A program made the translations under genes and the position numbers. 64,000 bases of DNA from assembly GCF_000314895.2 (NCBI RefSeq), contig NZ_CM001773.1, positions 1,313,959-1,377,958 of the forward strand, read 5' to 3'. The stretch comes from Providencia sneebia DSM 19967 (GTDB taxonomy: Bacteria > Pseudomonadota > Gammaproteobacteria > Enterobacterales > Enterobacteriaceae). Below are positions 25,677-34,957 of the stretch, one piece after another (position 1 is the first letter of the stretch; every line of letters begins with the position of its first letter). The notes beneath the pieces were generated by a model. It was not told the DNA's origin. It did no database searches and saw only the letters and a program-made list of their open reading frames with translations.

Positions 25677-26936
25677 ATGACTTCATTTGCCACCACAACA
25701 AGCCAATATTTAACACCTGAATATTTACGTTCATTACCTGCCGAATATGGCACTCCACTTTGGGTTTATGATAGCGCTGTTATTATTGATCGTATCAAGC
25801 AATTACAACTATTTGATACTGTCCGCTTTGCGCAAAAAGCGTGTTCTAATATCCACATTTTGCGCTTGATGCGTGAGCAGGGCGTAAAGGTTGATTCTGT
25901 TTCTTTAGGCGAGATTGAACGCGCTTTAGTTGCGGGTTTTCAGCCCGGTCGCGAAAAATCTGAAATTGTTTTTACTGCTGATGTGCTAGATAGAGCAACA
26001 CTTGCTCGTGTGATTGAACTAGATATTCCTGTCAATGCAGGTTCTATTGATATGTTAAGCCAAATAGGTGAACAAAAAGCAGGTCATCCTATTTGGTTAC
26101 GCATCAACCCAGGTTTTGGTCATGGACATTCCCAAAAAACCAATACTGGCGGAGAAAACAGTAAGCATGGTATTTGGTATGCAGATTTGCCAGCGGCATT
26201 GGAGCAAATACGTCGCTACAATTTATCATTAGTTGGCTTACATATGCATATTGGTTCGGGTGTCGATTACCAGCATTTAGCCAATGTATGTGATGCAATG
26301 GTTAACCAAGTTATTACTTCAGGTGCCGATATTCATGCTATTTCTGCTGGTGGTGGATTATCTACGCCTTATCGTGACCAAGATGAAATTATTGATATTC
26401 AGCATTATTACAGCTTATGGAATAATGCGCGCACACGAATTGAGCAACATTTAGGCCATTCACTTGCGCTTGAAATTGAACCTGGTCGCTATTTAGCGGC
26501 AGAATCTGGGGTTTTATTAGCTGAAGTGAGAGCAGTAAAAGATATGGGAAGCCGCCATTATGTATTGGTGGATAGTGGCTTTAATGACTTGATGCGTCCT
26601 GCAATGTATGGCAGTTATCACCATATTTCTGTTTTACCTGCTGATGGGCGTTCATTAGAACATGCTGAGCAAAAAGAGAGCATTATTGCGGGCCCTTTAT
26701 GTGAATCGGGTGATGTTTTTACTCAGCAAGAAGGCGGCATGGTTGAAACACGTTTATTGCCTGATGTGAAAGTCGGTGATTACTTAGTTTTTCATGATAC
26801 TGGCGCTTATGGTGCATCAATGTCATCAACTTATAATAGCCGTCCTTTATTACCTGAAGTCTTACTGGTGGATGGTAAGCCTCAATTGATCCGTCGCCGC
26901 CAAACCATTCAAGAATTATTAGCATTAGAGCTATAA
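25677..26936 (+). CDS. lysA: Diaminopimelate decarboxylase
   Basis: PLP-dependent enzyme that makes L-lysine from meso-diaminopimelate, the last step of the pathway. It has an alanine racemase-like barrel and a C-terminal beta domain. PLP lysine is in VRFAQKACSN; the GLHMHIGSG, AISAGGGLSTPY and EIEPGRYLAAESG segments bind PLP phosphate; AGPLCESGDVF contributes the active-site Cys from the partner subunit. Length (419 residues) fits. It is divergent from lysR and closed by a terminator at 26984-27016. Confidence 0.97.
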   Translation: MTSFATTTSQYLTPEYLRSLPAEYGTPLWVYDSAVIIDRIKQLQLFDTVRFAQKACSNIHILRLMREQGVKVDSVSLGEIERALVAGFQPGREKSEIVFTADVLDRATLARVIELDIPVNAGSIDMLSQIGEQKAGHPIWLRINPGFGHGHSQKTNTGGENSKHGIWYADLPAALEQIRRYNLSLVGLHMHIGSGVDYQHLANVCDAMVNQVITSGADIHAISAGGGLSTPYRDQDEIIDIQHYYSLWNNARTRIEQHLGHSLALEIEPGRYLAAESGVLLAEVRAVKDMGSRHYVLVDSGFNDLMRPAMYGSYHHISVLPADGRSLEHAEQKESIIAGPLCESGDVFTQQEGGMVETRLLPDVKVGDYLVFHDTGAYGASMSSTYNSRPLLPEVLLVDGKPQLIRRRQTIQELLALEL

Positions 26937-26983
26937 TTACTAGAAATAGAATCAAATAAATTAAAAAACCTTTATTGTGAAGT

Positions 26984-27016
26984 AACCCCCAATGGTTAGA
27001 TAGCCAATGGGGGTTT
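26984..27016 (+). terminator. Terminator after lysA
   Basis: AACCCCCAATGG pairs with CCAATGGGGGTT around an 8-base loop with one internal mismatch, followed by a TTTTT run. Clear intrinsic terminator. Confidence 0.85.
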
Positions 27017-27156
27017 TTCTATCAAAGCACTATCGCGATCTCAAAATTATTATTGTTAATCAATATGTAGCAAGTAAAAAGCATCGCAAATGTTCTAAAA
27101 ACATGAAAAATAGGCTGCTAAGCGGGTGATTATGAGCTCAGGGTTGTGAATGTAAG

Positions 27157-27936
27157 TTAACAAGGAATGACCATCGGCGTACCAACGACTGGATCGGGTA
27201 TAATTAAACAATCTAAATCAAATACTTGCTTAACTAATTTTTCGCTGATGATATTTTCAGGTTTACCTTGAGCGACAATCATTCCTTTGGCCATGACGAT
27301 TAGGTTATCGGCATAGCGACAAGCTTGGTTTAGATCGTGCAATACAGTAACAATGGTTCTTCCTTGCTGTTGATTTAAGCGCTGAAAGATATTTAATAGC
27401 TCAATTTGATAAGCAATATCGAGATAAGTCGTTGGTTCATCGAGTAAAATAATTTCAGTTTGTTGTGCTAAGATCATCGCTACCCATGCACGTTGCCGTT
27501 GTCCTCCAGACAATGACTCAATTTGTTTATCTGCAAACTCCATGACGCCTGTTAATTGCATTGATTCTGTAACAGCTTGTTTGTCTTCCTGACTCCACTG
27601 ATGCATTAAACTTTGGTGAGGAAATCGCCCTCTTGCCACTAAATCCATTACAGTAATACCTGATGGTGCTTGCATTGTTTGTGGTAACAAAGCGATTTGG
27701 CGAGCAAGATTTTTCGATGAATAGCGAGATAAAGGCTCATTATCTAGCGAAACATGACCAGATAAGGGTTTTAATAAACGACATAGGCTACGTAACAACG
27801 TGGATTTACCGCATCCATTAGGACCAATGATCACGGTAAATTGATTATTTGGGATCGCTAACGAAATATCATGGCAGATGATATTTTCTTGGTAACCCAG
27901 CGTTAATGAATGGATTTCTAATCGATTATTATTCAT
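27157..27936 (-). CDS. Siderophore ABC transporter ATP-binding protein (FecE/FhuC type)
   Basis: Cytoplasmic ATPase of an iron-siderophore importer, 259 residues. Walker A is GPNGCGKSTL, the Q-loop LLPQTMQAPSG, the ABC signature LSGGQRQRAW, Walker B IILLDEPT and the switch His in VTVLHDLNQA. It is the last gene of the minus-strand transporter locus, 80 bases after the TonB-dependent receptor; a hairpin between them may lower its expression relative to the receptor. Confidence 0.96.
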   Translation of the reverse strand: MNNNRLEIHSLTLGYQENIICHDISLAIPNNQFTVIIGPNGCGKSTLLRSLCRLLKPLSGHVSLDNEPLSRYSSKNLARQIALLPQTMQAPSGITVMDLVARGRFPHQSLMHQWSQEDKQAVTESMQLTGVMEFADKQIESLSGGQRQRAWVAMILAQQTEIILLDEPTTYLDIAYQIELLNIFQRLNQQQGRTIVTVLHDLNQACRYADNLIVMAKGMIVAQGKPENIISEKLVKQVFDLDCLIIPDPVVGTPMVIPC

Positions 27937-27968
27937 GCAAATTATATTTTAATTATGAGATTAAATGA

Positions 27969-27998
27969 GCGGAGGAGTGACCACATACACACCTCCGC
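27969..27998 (-). repeat. Intercistronic hairpin between receptor and ATPase genes
   Basis: GCGGAGG and CCTCCGC form a 7-bp GC-rich stem with a 16-base spacer, just after the receptor stop. It could attenuate read-through or protect the receptor mRNA. No T-run follows the stem directly. Confidence 0.5.
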
Positions 27999-28015
27999 GT
28001 AGGATAAAAATAGTA

Positions 28016-30103
28016 TTAGAAACGCAGCTCCATTGTTGCGCCTAACATTCTAGGACGTTGATAAATTGCAGTTTCGATGTTGTTATCGGGGATCAAAATG
28101 CGTTTATCTGAGTCAAATAGGTTTTGTGCAAATACGGTTGCTCGTCCCCATTTGAAGTCATAACCTAGTTGCAAATTAGCGACCCAAAATGAATCTATTT
28201 TTGAGTTTTCGTTATTATTTGCTTGAGAGAAATAATCACCAGAGAATTGCACATTTCCACTGATATCAACGGATGATGTTAATTGATATTTAGCGCCTAC
28301 ATTTGTGGTATAGTTTGGTGCACGGGCTAATTCTTTACCTTCTATGCCACTATCACCAAAGTCTTTAATTTTGGTTCGTAACAAACCAACTCCAGTATTT
28401 AATTCTAATGATTCAATGGGTTGATAAGCAACATTGAATTCAGCACCATAGGTTTCGACTTTCTTGGCATTACGGATAGTTGTGGAATCAGGCCCTAAAT
28501 AGAAAGGCAGCTGCATATCTTTGTAATCGTTATAGAAAAGGTTGGTCATTATTGAAAGTTTATTATCTAGCAAACTATTTCGACCATATAAGCTGTAATT
28601 CCATACATATTCAGGGGAATAAGTGTAAGTTACGATAGGTTTGCCGATAGTAACACCTGCGCCCCCACCGTTATAACCTCGACCAACAGCAAAACCAACA
28701 GTTTGGTTTTTTATTGGCTTCCAAGCAAAATCAGCTTTAGGTAAGAAGGTATTATAAGTTTCATCAAAATCAATCATCACCGCAGGGCTGCCGCCTTTAC
28801 GGGTGTGTTGTTCTCGTTCAAAACGCCCAGATAAAGTGATATCCACTTCAGGAACAACGGTATAAGTTAATGAACCATAGGCTGATGAAGTTTCTGTTTT
28901 ATCGTCATAGTAACTTCCACCAAAAAGATCAACAAATTCATTTTGTTTACTATGGAAATAACGAATACCGACAATCCCGTTCAAAATGTCGCTATCTGTT
29001 TTAAAACGTAACATAGGCTCTAATTCAAATTCTTTTGCATCAATATCAGCACGAGGTGTTGGTGCTTTAGTACGGCGATGTGTTGTAAAGTCTGTATAGA
29101 TTAAGGTATTTTCCCAAGTTAAATTCTCATTAGCTTCCCAAGATGTGTTCCAAATACCGCTGGTGGTTTTTCGTTCAACGACGGGACGGAAACGAGAAGC
29201 TGCGTCTGGAGCTAAGTTTTTCGCCATTTTAGCTTCGTTTTGTGGCGATTGGCTATCCATATGAGTAAATGTTAATTTACTTTTAAATTCAGGCATATCG
29301 AGCGGTTCGTATAAGAGTTTTCCACGAACAGTTGTTGATTCAATATCGCGCGGGTTGCCAACAGGAGAATAGCTATCCATTTTAGTAAAGCTTTCTCGTT
29401 CTTGTTTTTCAACCGTGAAACGAAAGGCGAGCTTATCTTCAATTAATGGCCCAGAAACCATGGCTGCCGTTTGTTGGAATCCTTGCTGCCCTAAACCACC
29501 TTTTACTGCACCTTCCCAATAAAATGTAGGGTCTAGAGTTTTGACTAAAATAGCACCTGCAATCGCATTACGACCTTGAACATAACTTTGCGGATCACGG
29601 AATATTTCAACGGTATCAACGTCCCATAGTGACTGAGCACCATAACCAAATTCGTTATAGGTAAATGAACGGCCATCAACTGAAAAGTTAACTCGAGGGC
29701 GCGTTCCTGCTAGAAAAGCAATAGCACCTTGGGCAGGTCCAGAGCCATCTACACCACGAATAGCGGGGAGAGCGTTGCTGTTCCCAGTATCGACGATATT
29801 AGGTGTCATTTGTAATAATGTGTTGACATCAGGATTGGGGATATCTTCAATTTGCTTATAATCGTACACCACAACACTGGAGCCTGTGTCATAGATTGAT
29901 TTATTCAGCTTTTCCCCTGTCACGATTAAGACATCGCTATGGTTATCGCGTTTTTTATTTTCTTGTGCTGATGTATCTAATTCTTGAGTCGTTTCTGCTG
30001 CAAAACTGGTTGGTGATATAGCCCAAAATGTGCTGAATAAAGCAACATGGAGCATTATGTTAATTGTTTTTCTTTTTGTGTAGAGAATTGGAGCACCTGA
30101 CAT
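28016..30103 (-). CDS. TonB-dependent siderophore receptor
   Basis: Outer-membrane beta-barrel receptor of 695 residues. After the signal peptide (about residues 1-35, ending PTSFAAE) come a TonB box-like DVLIVTG, a plug domain (about 55-190, with SSVVVYDYKQIEDIPNPDVN and TVEIFRDPQSYVQGRNAIAGAI) and a 22-strand-type barrel ending in Phe (MELRF). The chosen start has AAGGA upstream. It lies between the permease genes and the ATPase, so the locus encodes a full uptake route. A candidate Fur box at 30259 is upstream. The siderophore is not identifiable from sequence; catecholate receptors are the closest in style. Confidence 0.94.
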   Translation of the reverse strand: MSGAPILYTKRKTINIMLHVALFSTFWAISPTSFAAETTQELDTSAQENKKRDNHSDVLIVTGEKLNKSIYDTGSSVVVYDYKQIEDIPNPDVNTLLQMTPNIVDTGNSNALPAIRGVDGSGPAQGAIAFLAGTRPRVNFSVDGRSFTYNEFGYGAQSLWDVDTVEIFRDPQSYVQGRNAIAGAILVKTLDPTFYWEGAVKGGLGQQGFQQTAAMVSGPLIEDKLAFRFTVEKQERESFTKMDSYSPVGNPRDIESTTVRGKLLYEPLDMPEFKSKLTFTHMDSQSPQNEAKMAKNLAPDAASRFRPVVERKTTSGIWNTSWEANENLTWENTLIYTDFTTHRRTKAPTPRADIDAKEFELEPMLRFKTDSDILNGIVGIRYFHSKQNEFVDLFGGSYYDDKTETSSAYGSLTYTVVPEVDITLSGRFEREQHTRKGGSPAVMIDFDETYNTFLPKADFAWKPIKNQTVGFAVGRGYNGGGAGVTIGKPIVTYTYSPEYVWNYSLYGRNSLLDNKLSIMTNLFYNDYKDMQLPFYLGPDSTTIRNAKKVETYGAEFNVAYQPIESLELNTGVGLLRTKIKDFGDSGIEGKELARAPNYTTNVGAKYQLTSSVDISGNVQFSGDYFSQANNNENSKIDSFWVANLQLGYDFKWGRATVFAQNLFDSDKRILIPDNNIETAIYQRPRMLGATMELRF

Positions 30104-30258
30104 TAATCTTTTCCTTCATGCTATCGCATGCCATAAGACGATTGATGAGATGTACCCACTATTTTCCAGTTAAATAAATCACCAGTTACCATTCCTAACT
30201 GTGCAATTAAAATTAAGATATAAAACTATATAGCTTATTGTTATTCTTTTAATTATAT

Positions 30259-30271
30259 AATGATTATCATT
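30259..30271. promoter_or_regulatory. Candidate Fur box upstream of the TonB receptor
   Basis: AATGATTATCATT is a 6-1-6 palindrome that matches the core of the Fur operator consensus almost fully, in an AT-rich region about 155 bases before the receptor start. It suggests that the receptor has its own iron-repressed promoter besides read-through from the permease genes. Confidence 0.75.
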
Positions 30272-30299
30272 CAATAAATATAATAATTATTATTAATAT

Positions 30300-31358
30300 T
30301 TAAATTCGTGAGTTACGTGTTAATAACCAGAGTAAATATAGCCCGCCAATGATCCCCGTCATCAAGCCGACTGGCAGCGTTAAGCTGAAAGGAAGCTGTT
30401 GTGATAGGAGGTCGGCACAAATTAATAATAGTGCTCCCATTAATGCAGAACCAATGATGGGTAATTTATTTGTACTGGATAATCGGATAACCAGTTGAGG
30501 TGCTGCAAGAGCAACAAAGGCGATTGGACCTGCACATGCTGTTGCTAATGAAGAGAGTAGTACAGCACTGAAAATCATCATCCATCGTGTTTTTGCGACA
30601 TTTACGCCAAGTTGTTGAGCCATGTCATCTCCCATTTCGATTAAAGTGAGCGCTCTGGCATGTATTGCAATGAAAGGGAGTAAAATGAGCAAACCAATAA
30701 ATACGGGATAAACGTGATGCCATGTTCGTGCATTAAGTGATCCCGCCAGCCAAAGGTTGGCAATAGTTGCATTATCAATATTGCCTTTGACTAATAATAA
30801 CGAGTTAAATGCTTGTAATATTGCACCAACTCCGATACCCGTTAAGATCAGCGTATAACTTGACATTACGCCACGTTTTAAGGATAAAAGGTAGACAACA
30901 AGAGCGGTCATTAAACCACCGACAATCGTTGAAAGGGCAATTGCAGGGACGCTACCGTTAAATACGATAATTTGTAGTAGTGCCCCAGTCGCGGCACCTG
31001 TAGTAAAACCAATGACATCGGGGGAACCTAAAACATTGCGAGAGATCGACTGAAATATCGCTCCAGCAACGCCTAAAGCTGCACCAACACCGATACCTGC
31101 AAGTAATCGAGGCAAACGTATATCTATCACGATTTTTTGTTGAATTGAACCTTGTTCACCGCCACGTAGAATATTGATGAAGGTGGGGAAATCAATTGAA
31201 AACTTACCCGTGGTTACGGCTAAAAATGAAATGACAATGACCATTAGTAGTAAAATGCTACAAATAACTGCACTACGGGTTGATATTACCCAAGAGTAGT
31301 GGAAAAAATGCCAAACTTTGTTACTTTTTTGCCATTTCATAAAGACATAACTCGCCAA
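30300..31358 (-). CDS. FecCD-family siderophore permease, second subunit
   Basis: Inner-membrane permease of an iron-siderophore importer with about ten hydrophobic segments, 352 residues. The FecCD signature appears as RLPRLLAGIGVGAALGVAGA near the start and GPIAFVALAAPQLVIR near the C-terminus, the region contacting the ATPase. The gene overlaps the end of the other permease; ATG starts at 31358 and 31340 are both possible, the second leaving only a 4-base overlap. It pairs with the permease at 31337-32344 as a heterodimer. Confidence 0.94.
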   Translation of the reverse strand: MASYVFMKWQKSNKVWHFFHYSWVISTRSAVICSILLLMVIVISFLAVTTGKFSIDFPTFINILRGGEQGSIQQKIVIDIRLPRLLAGIGVGAALGVAGAIFQSISRNVLGSPDVIGFTTGAATGALLQIIVFNGSVPAIALSTIVGGLMTALVVYLLSLKRGVMSSYTLILTGIGVGAILQAFNSLLLVKGNIDNATIANLWLAGSLNARTWHHVYPVFIGLLILLPFIAIHARALTLIEMGDDMAQQLGVNVAKTRWMMIFSAVLLSSLATACAGPIAFVALAAPQLVIRLSSTNKLPIIGSALMGALLLICADLLSQQLPFSLTLPVGLMTGIIGGLYLLWLLTRNSRI

Positions 31359-32344
31359 TGCCTAACTAGGTAAATAAAGAACGGACCGCCAATCAGTGAC
31401 AGCATTATACCAACACTGATTTCTCCGGGAGTGCCAATGATCCTGCCAATACAATCTGCAACTAACATGAAGGTTGCCCCTATCAACATTGACATCGGAA
31501 GGATGCGGCGATAACCCGCACCCACAAGATAACGAGCAAAATGTGGGGCGGTAAGACCCAGAAAACTAATTGGCCCAACTGCGGCGGTTGAGCTTCCTGC
31601 AAGTAATACAATGGCGGTAGCGGCAAGTAGCCAGATTTTACTTTGATTAGCACCAAGTGCATGACTTAGGTCATTACCTAAGACAACGATATCTAATGAT
31701 CTGGCGAGTAAAGTAGCAAGAATACAACCAATCAGAACCAGTGAGGTGATAGGAAATAGCACATCAAAACTGCGGCCTTGGAGTGATCCGACAACCCAAT
31801 GACGAAATTGGTCAAATACCTTTTCATCACTATTCACCGTGACCATGTGGGTGATAGCCAATAATACAATCGAGAGTGCAACACCAGACAACACCATGCG
31901 AATAGGATTTAATCCACGGTGTAAACCGGCTAATAAATAGACGCAAAGGCCAGCTAAGCCTGCCCCTAATAAGCCAAACCACATGTAGACAGTGATATCA
32001 GTCACTCCCATACAAGCAATCACCAGAACAATGGCAACCATTGCGCCTGCATTGATGCCTAATAAACCGGGATCAGCGAGGGGGTTACGAGTTATTGCTT
32101 GCATTAATGCACCTGCTGCACCAAGCGCAACACCAATAACAATAGCTAATAGGGTACGAGGAAAACGTAAGTAACGAACAAGAAGGTGCTCACTATTGGT
32201 ACTGTCATAGGCAACAAAAGCTTGCCAAGTTGTTGGTATAGAAACAGAGCGACTACCTACGCCTAGGCTTATAACAAAAAAGGTAACCAATAATAAGCAA
32301 CAGATTAAGATGATCAATTTAACGGAAATTTTAGGTGACAACAT
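31337..32344 (-). CDS. FecCD-family siderophore permease, first subunit
   Basis: Inner-membrane permease, 335 residues from the ATG at 32344, four bases after the stop of the binding-protein gene; a longer frame to 32383 would overlap that gene. Signatures LRFPRTLLAIVIGVALGAAG and GPISFLGLTAPHFARYLVG mark the FecCD family. It has about nine or ten membrane segments and works with the second permease, the binding protein at 32349 and the ATPase at 27157. Confidence 0.94.
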   Translation of the reverse strand: MLSPKISVKLIILICCLLLVTFFVISLGVGSRSVSIPTTWQAFVAYDSTNSEHLLVRYLRFPRTLLAIVIGVALGAAGALMQAITRNPLADPGLLGINAGAMVAIVLVIACMGVTDITVYMWFGLLGAGLAGLCVYLLAGLHRGLNPIRMVLSGVALSIVLLAITHMVTVNSDEKVFDQFRHWVVGSLQGRSFDVLFPITSLVLIGCILATLLARSLDIVVLGNDLSHALGANQSKIWLLAATAIVLLAGSSTAAVGPISFLGLTAPHFARYLVGAGYRRILPMSMLIGATFMLVADCIGRIIGTPGEISVGIMLSLIGGPFFIYLVRHWRVMSL

Positions 32345-32348
32345 GAAC

Positions 32349-33308
32349 TCACTCGTGTTTAGCGAATCGAGCAACAAGGTCATTAATCATTTCTTGAGCG
32401 CTATAATAATCGACACGAAATGAATTCTCTCCTAAGCCATAAACTTGCTTATTTTTTACAGAATTAATATTGGCAAGGATAGGATCGGCCATAAAATTTT
32501 CAGCATCTTTATTTGTTGCACGTAATAAAAAAGTGGTGGGGGCTGTAAGCTGTGTTAAATGTTCATATTGAGCCCAAACAAAGTCGGAAACAGGTTTATC
32601 CTTCGGTTGCCATTCAAGGGGGGCGCTTTCAATAGTGAAGCCAAGTTGTTGCAATAAAATGGCTTGAGGGCTCGTTTTCAAAGATACAGGGTTAACGGTT
32701 CCTGGGCCAAAATAGGAAACAATATTGACATCACCTTTAGGGTGCTGCAATTTAGCTTTACTTTCCTCAACTAACTTCTCAAAACGTTGTAATACTTCCG
32801 CTGCTGTTTTCTCTTGTCCTGTCGCTTGCCCAAGTTGTACAGCTAAACTTTCCCAGCTTTGTTGGCCATAATCCACAACAATGGTAGGTGCAATTTGTTG
32901 AAATTGAGCGACTTGAGGGTAAACTGTATCCCCGCCGTTAATAGACACAACAATTAAATCTGGCGCTACGGCATAAGCCATTTCTAAATCAACACTTCCG
33001 ACAGACCACAGTTTTTCAATACCTTTTTGTTTAGCAATGTTATCCCACTGTGCGAAATACAGACCATTAGCTGCGGTTGAACTCGCAATAACGGGCGCAT
33101 CAATAGCGAGTAGTGTTCCTGTAACTGAGACTGAGGTTGACAAAATGCGCTTAGGTTTGGTTTTGATTTCCACGGTTGAACCATCGGCATTATGAAAGGT
33201 TCTTGGCCATGATTGGCTATCTACATTTGCTTCGTCTTTAGTACTTGCAAAGCTAAATGAACTGATGGTAAAGAGTAGGATTGAGGCGCAGGTCAGTATT
33301 CTTAACAT
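32349..33308 (-). CDS. Periplasmic iron-siderophore binding protein (FepB/FecB type)
   Basis: Binding protein of 319 residues for the ABC importer. The signal peptide is MLRILTCASILLFTISSFSFA; the mature protein has the type III fold, seen as KTKPKRILSTSVSVTGTLLA, APDLIVVSINGGDTVYPQ and ESKAKLQHPKGDVNIVSYFG. It is the first gene of the five-gene uptake run and is divergent from the flavin monooxygenase gene across 109 bases with a Fur-box-like sequence. Confidence 0.94.
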   Translation of the reverse strand: MLRILTCASILLFTISSFSFASTKDEANVDSQSWPRTFHNADGSTVEIKTKPKRILSTSVSVTGTLLAIDAPVIASSTAANGLYFAQWDNIAKQKGIEKLWSVGSVDLEMAYAVAPDLIVVSINGGDTVYPQVAQFQQIAPTIVVDYGQQSWESLAVQLGQATGQEKTAAEVLQRFEKLVEESKAKLQHPKGDVNIVSYFGPGTVNPVSLKTSPQAILLQQLGFTIESAPLEWQPKDKPVSDFVWAQYEHLTQLTAPTTFLLRATNKDAENFMADPILANINSVKNKQVYGLGENSFRVDYYSAQEMINDLVARFAKHE

Positions 33309-33357
33309 ATCAGTTTTCCAAGTAAAACAGGTGGTTATTAAACTGCAAATATTTGTT

Positions 33358-33388
33358 GTTAATGATAATCAGAATTAATATTATTAAC
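33358..33388. promoter_or_regulatory. Candidate Fur box in the divergent promoter region
   Basis: GTTAATGATAATC followed by AGAATTAATATTATTAAC is an imperfect palindrome that contains GATAAT repeats of the Fur operator. Lying between the binding-protein gene and the monooxygenase, it could make both iron-repressed. Confidence 0.65.
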
Positions 33389-33417
33389 AATAGGTATTCA
33401 TGTGAGAGTACAGCAAA

Positions 33418-34722
33418 ATGAGAGAAAGTACACAAAAAACACTCTGCATTGGTTTATCTTTGTCACCCACTTGGGTGAGTGGTAGCCGCTTAAAGCAAGA
33501 GCCTAGCTTGCAAGAGACCATTTTTAGTGCAGGATATTATATTGCGTTATCCAAACGGGCAGAGGCCGCAAAACTGGATTTTTTATTTAGGCCTGATGCG
33601 CTATTTTTGAACATTGAGAAAGCAAGCCAAGTCCCTGCTTTTGGTGGGTTAGATCCTTCTCTATTGATTGCCGCGATTGCTCATGAAACAGATTACATTG
33701 GTTTTGTATCCACTATTTCGACCCTATTTTACCCACCCTATATTGCAGCTAGGCAATTACAGTCTTTAAATTGGTTAACACAGGGAAGAGTTGGGTGGAA
33801 CATTGTTACTGCATTACAGGGACAAAAAAACTTTGGTCAGCAGACATTACCTGATCCGGATGAGCGCTATAAAATTGCGAGTGAATTTACCGCAGTAACT
33901 GAGGCTTTATGGAAAAGTCATCCATTAAAGCAAGTGAATGATGAAACTCAGCAAATTATATCCGGTTTAAAAGAGATTAACTTTCAAGGTGAATATTTTA
34001 ATGTTCAAGGGCCACTGAATATTCCTGAGTACTCTCAACCTATTCCTTATTTTCAAGCAGGAGCATCACCAGCAGGACGTAATTTTGCGGCTACTTTAGC
34101 GGATGGAATTTTTACGGCAACGCCAGATCTCGATTGCGCAATTGAATTTTATCAAGATATTCAACATCGCACAGTTAAAGCCGGCCGTAAACATAATGCA
34201 GTTAAAGTTCTCCCGGGTTTGAGTTTCTATTTAGCAGATAGCCGCGAAGAAGCCTTCCGACTTTTTGAACAAACTCATGCTAATACAAATCCGCAAATTA
34301 AATTCCGTTATATAGAATCATTAATTAATTTGGATCTTAGCCAACTACCGCTAGAAACAATAATTAAACCGGAAATGCTGCCTGAACCAATTGAAACACC
34401 ATACAGCCGAACACATGCTAAATTATTAAGACGTTATATTTGCAAGAACCATCCCTCTATCAAGATGCTTTTATCCTCTCCGGAAGTTAATGGCTCATCA
34501 CATTGGCGGGTTATTGGAACGGCAGATGATTTAGTGGATGAGATTGAGTTATGGGTAAAAAAACAAGGATGTGATGGATTTATCGCGTTGCCATGTGGTT
34601 CTGAACAATCTTTATATATCTTTTTTGATCAAGTGGTCCCTAAGTTGGTTGATAAAGGTTTGTTTAGAGAGGATTACCAAGAAAAAACGCTATGGCAGCG
34701 ATTACAAAATATTGGAATTTAG
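33418..34722 (+). CDS. Flavin-dependent monooxygenase of the NtaA/SnaA/DszA family
   Basis: Bacterial luciferase-like monooxygenase of 434 residues. Family features are LDFLFRPDALFLN, FVSTISTLFYPPYIAARQLQ, the GRVGWNIVTALQ segment, DPDERYKIASEFTAVTEALW and YFQAGASPAGRNFAATLADG. Members use FMNH2 supplied by a separate reductase and oxidise aminopolycarboxylates, sulfur compounds or other substrates. Its divergence from a siderophore importer across a Fur-box-like region suggests a part in processing the imported chelate or releasing its iron, an inference only. No flavin reductase is adjacent. Confidence 0.9.
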   Translation: MRESTQKTLCIGLSLSPTWVSGSRLKQEPSLQETIFSAGYYIALSKRAEAAKLDFLFRPDALFLNIEKASQVPAFGGLDPSLLIAAIAHETDYIGFVSTISTLFYPPYIAARQLQSLNWLTQGRVGWNIVTALQGQKNFGQQTLPDPDERYKIASEFTAVTEALWKSHPLKQVNDETQQIISGLKEINFQGEYFNVQGPLNIPEYSQPIPYFQAGASPAGRNFAATLADGIFTATPDLDCAIEFYQDIQHRTVKAGRKHNAVKVLPGLSFYLADSREEAFRLFEQTHANTNPQIKFRYIESLINLDLSQLPLETIIKPEMLPEPIETPYSRTHAKLLRRYICKNHPSIKMLLSSPEVNGSSHWRVIGTADDLVDEIELWVKKQGCDGFIALPCGSEQSLYIFFDQVVPKLVDKGLFREDYQEKTLWQRLQNIGI

Positions 34723-34751
34723 GTCAGAAAAGTCCATGAAATAGAATCAAC

Positions 34752-34950
34752 AAAGATAGCAATATTAACCTGTTAAAATCAGAAAAATATCATGGCACTC
34801 ATTTTCAAAGTGCCGATGAACTCATTGATAAAATTGGTGAATATATCAAATGTGACAACATCAAATGACTTAAAATAAAATTAAAAGGCCTGAGTCCGAC
34901 TGAATATCGAAATCAGGCCTTACACGCTGAGCAACTTATCAATAACTAAC
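34752..34950 (+). pseudogene. Remnant of an IS3-family transposase C-terminus
   Basis: In one frame (through the codon at 34776) the sequence reads NLLKSEKYHGTHFQSADELI, then DKIGEYIK, an in-frame TGA, and KLKGLSPTEYRNQALHAEQL to a stop near 34950. This matches the C-terminal end of IS3-family OrfB transposases, where a tyrosine-rich YYNxxRI segment precedes LKLKGLSPxxYR. That segment is decayed here, and the catalytic DDE core and inverted ends are missing. It marks an old insertion at the edge of the siderophore locus. Confidence 0.75.
34885..34921. terminator. Hairpin within the transposase remnant, possible terminator
   Basis: AAGGCCTGA and TCAGGCCTT form a perfect 9-bp stem across a 19-base loop between the convergent monooxygenase and fadE genes. 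No strong T-run follows on the plus strand. Confidence 0.45.
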
Positions 34951-34957
34951 TAGTTGA

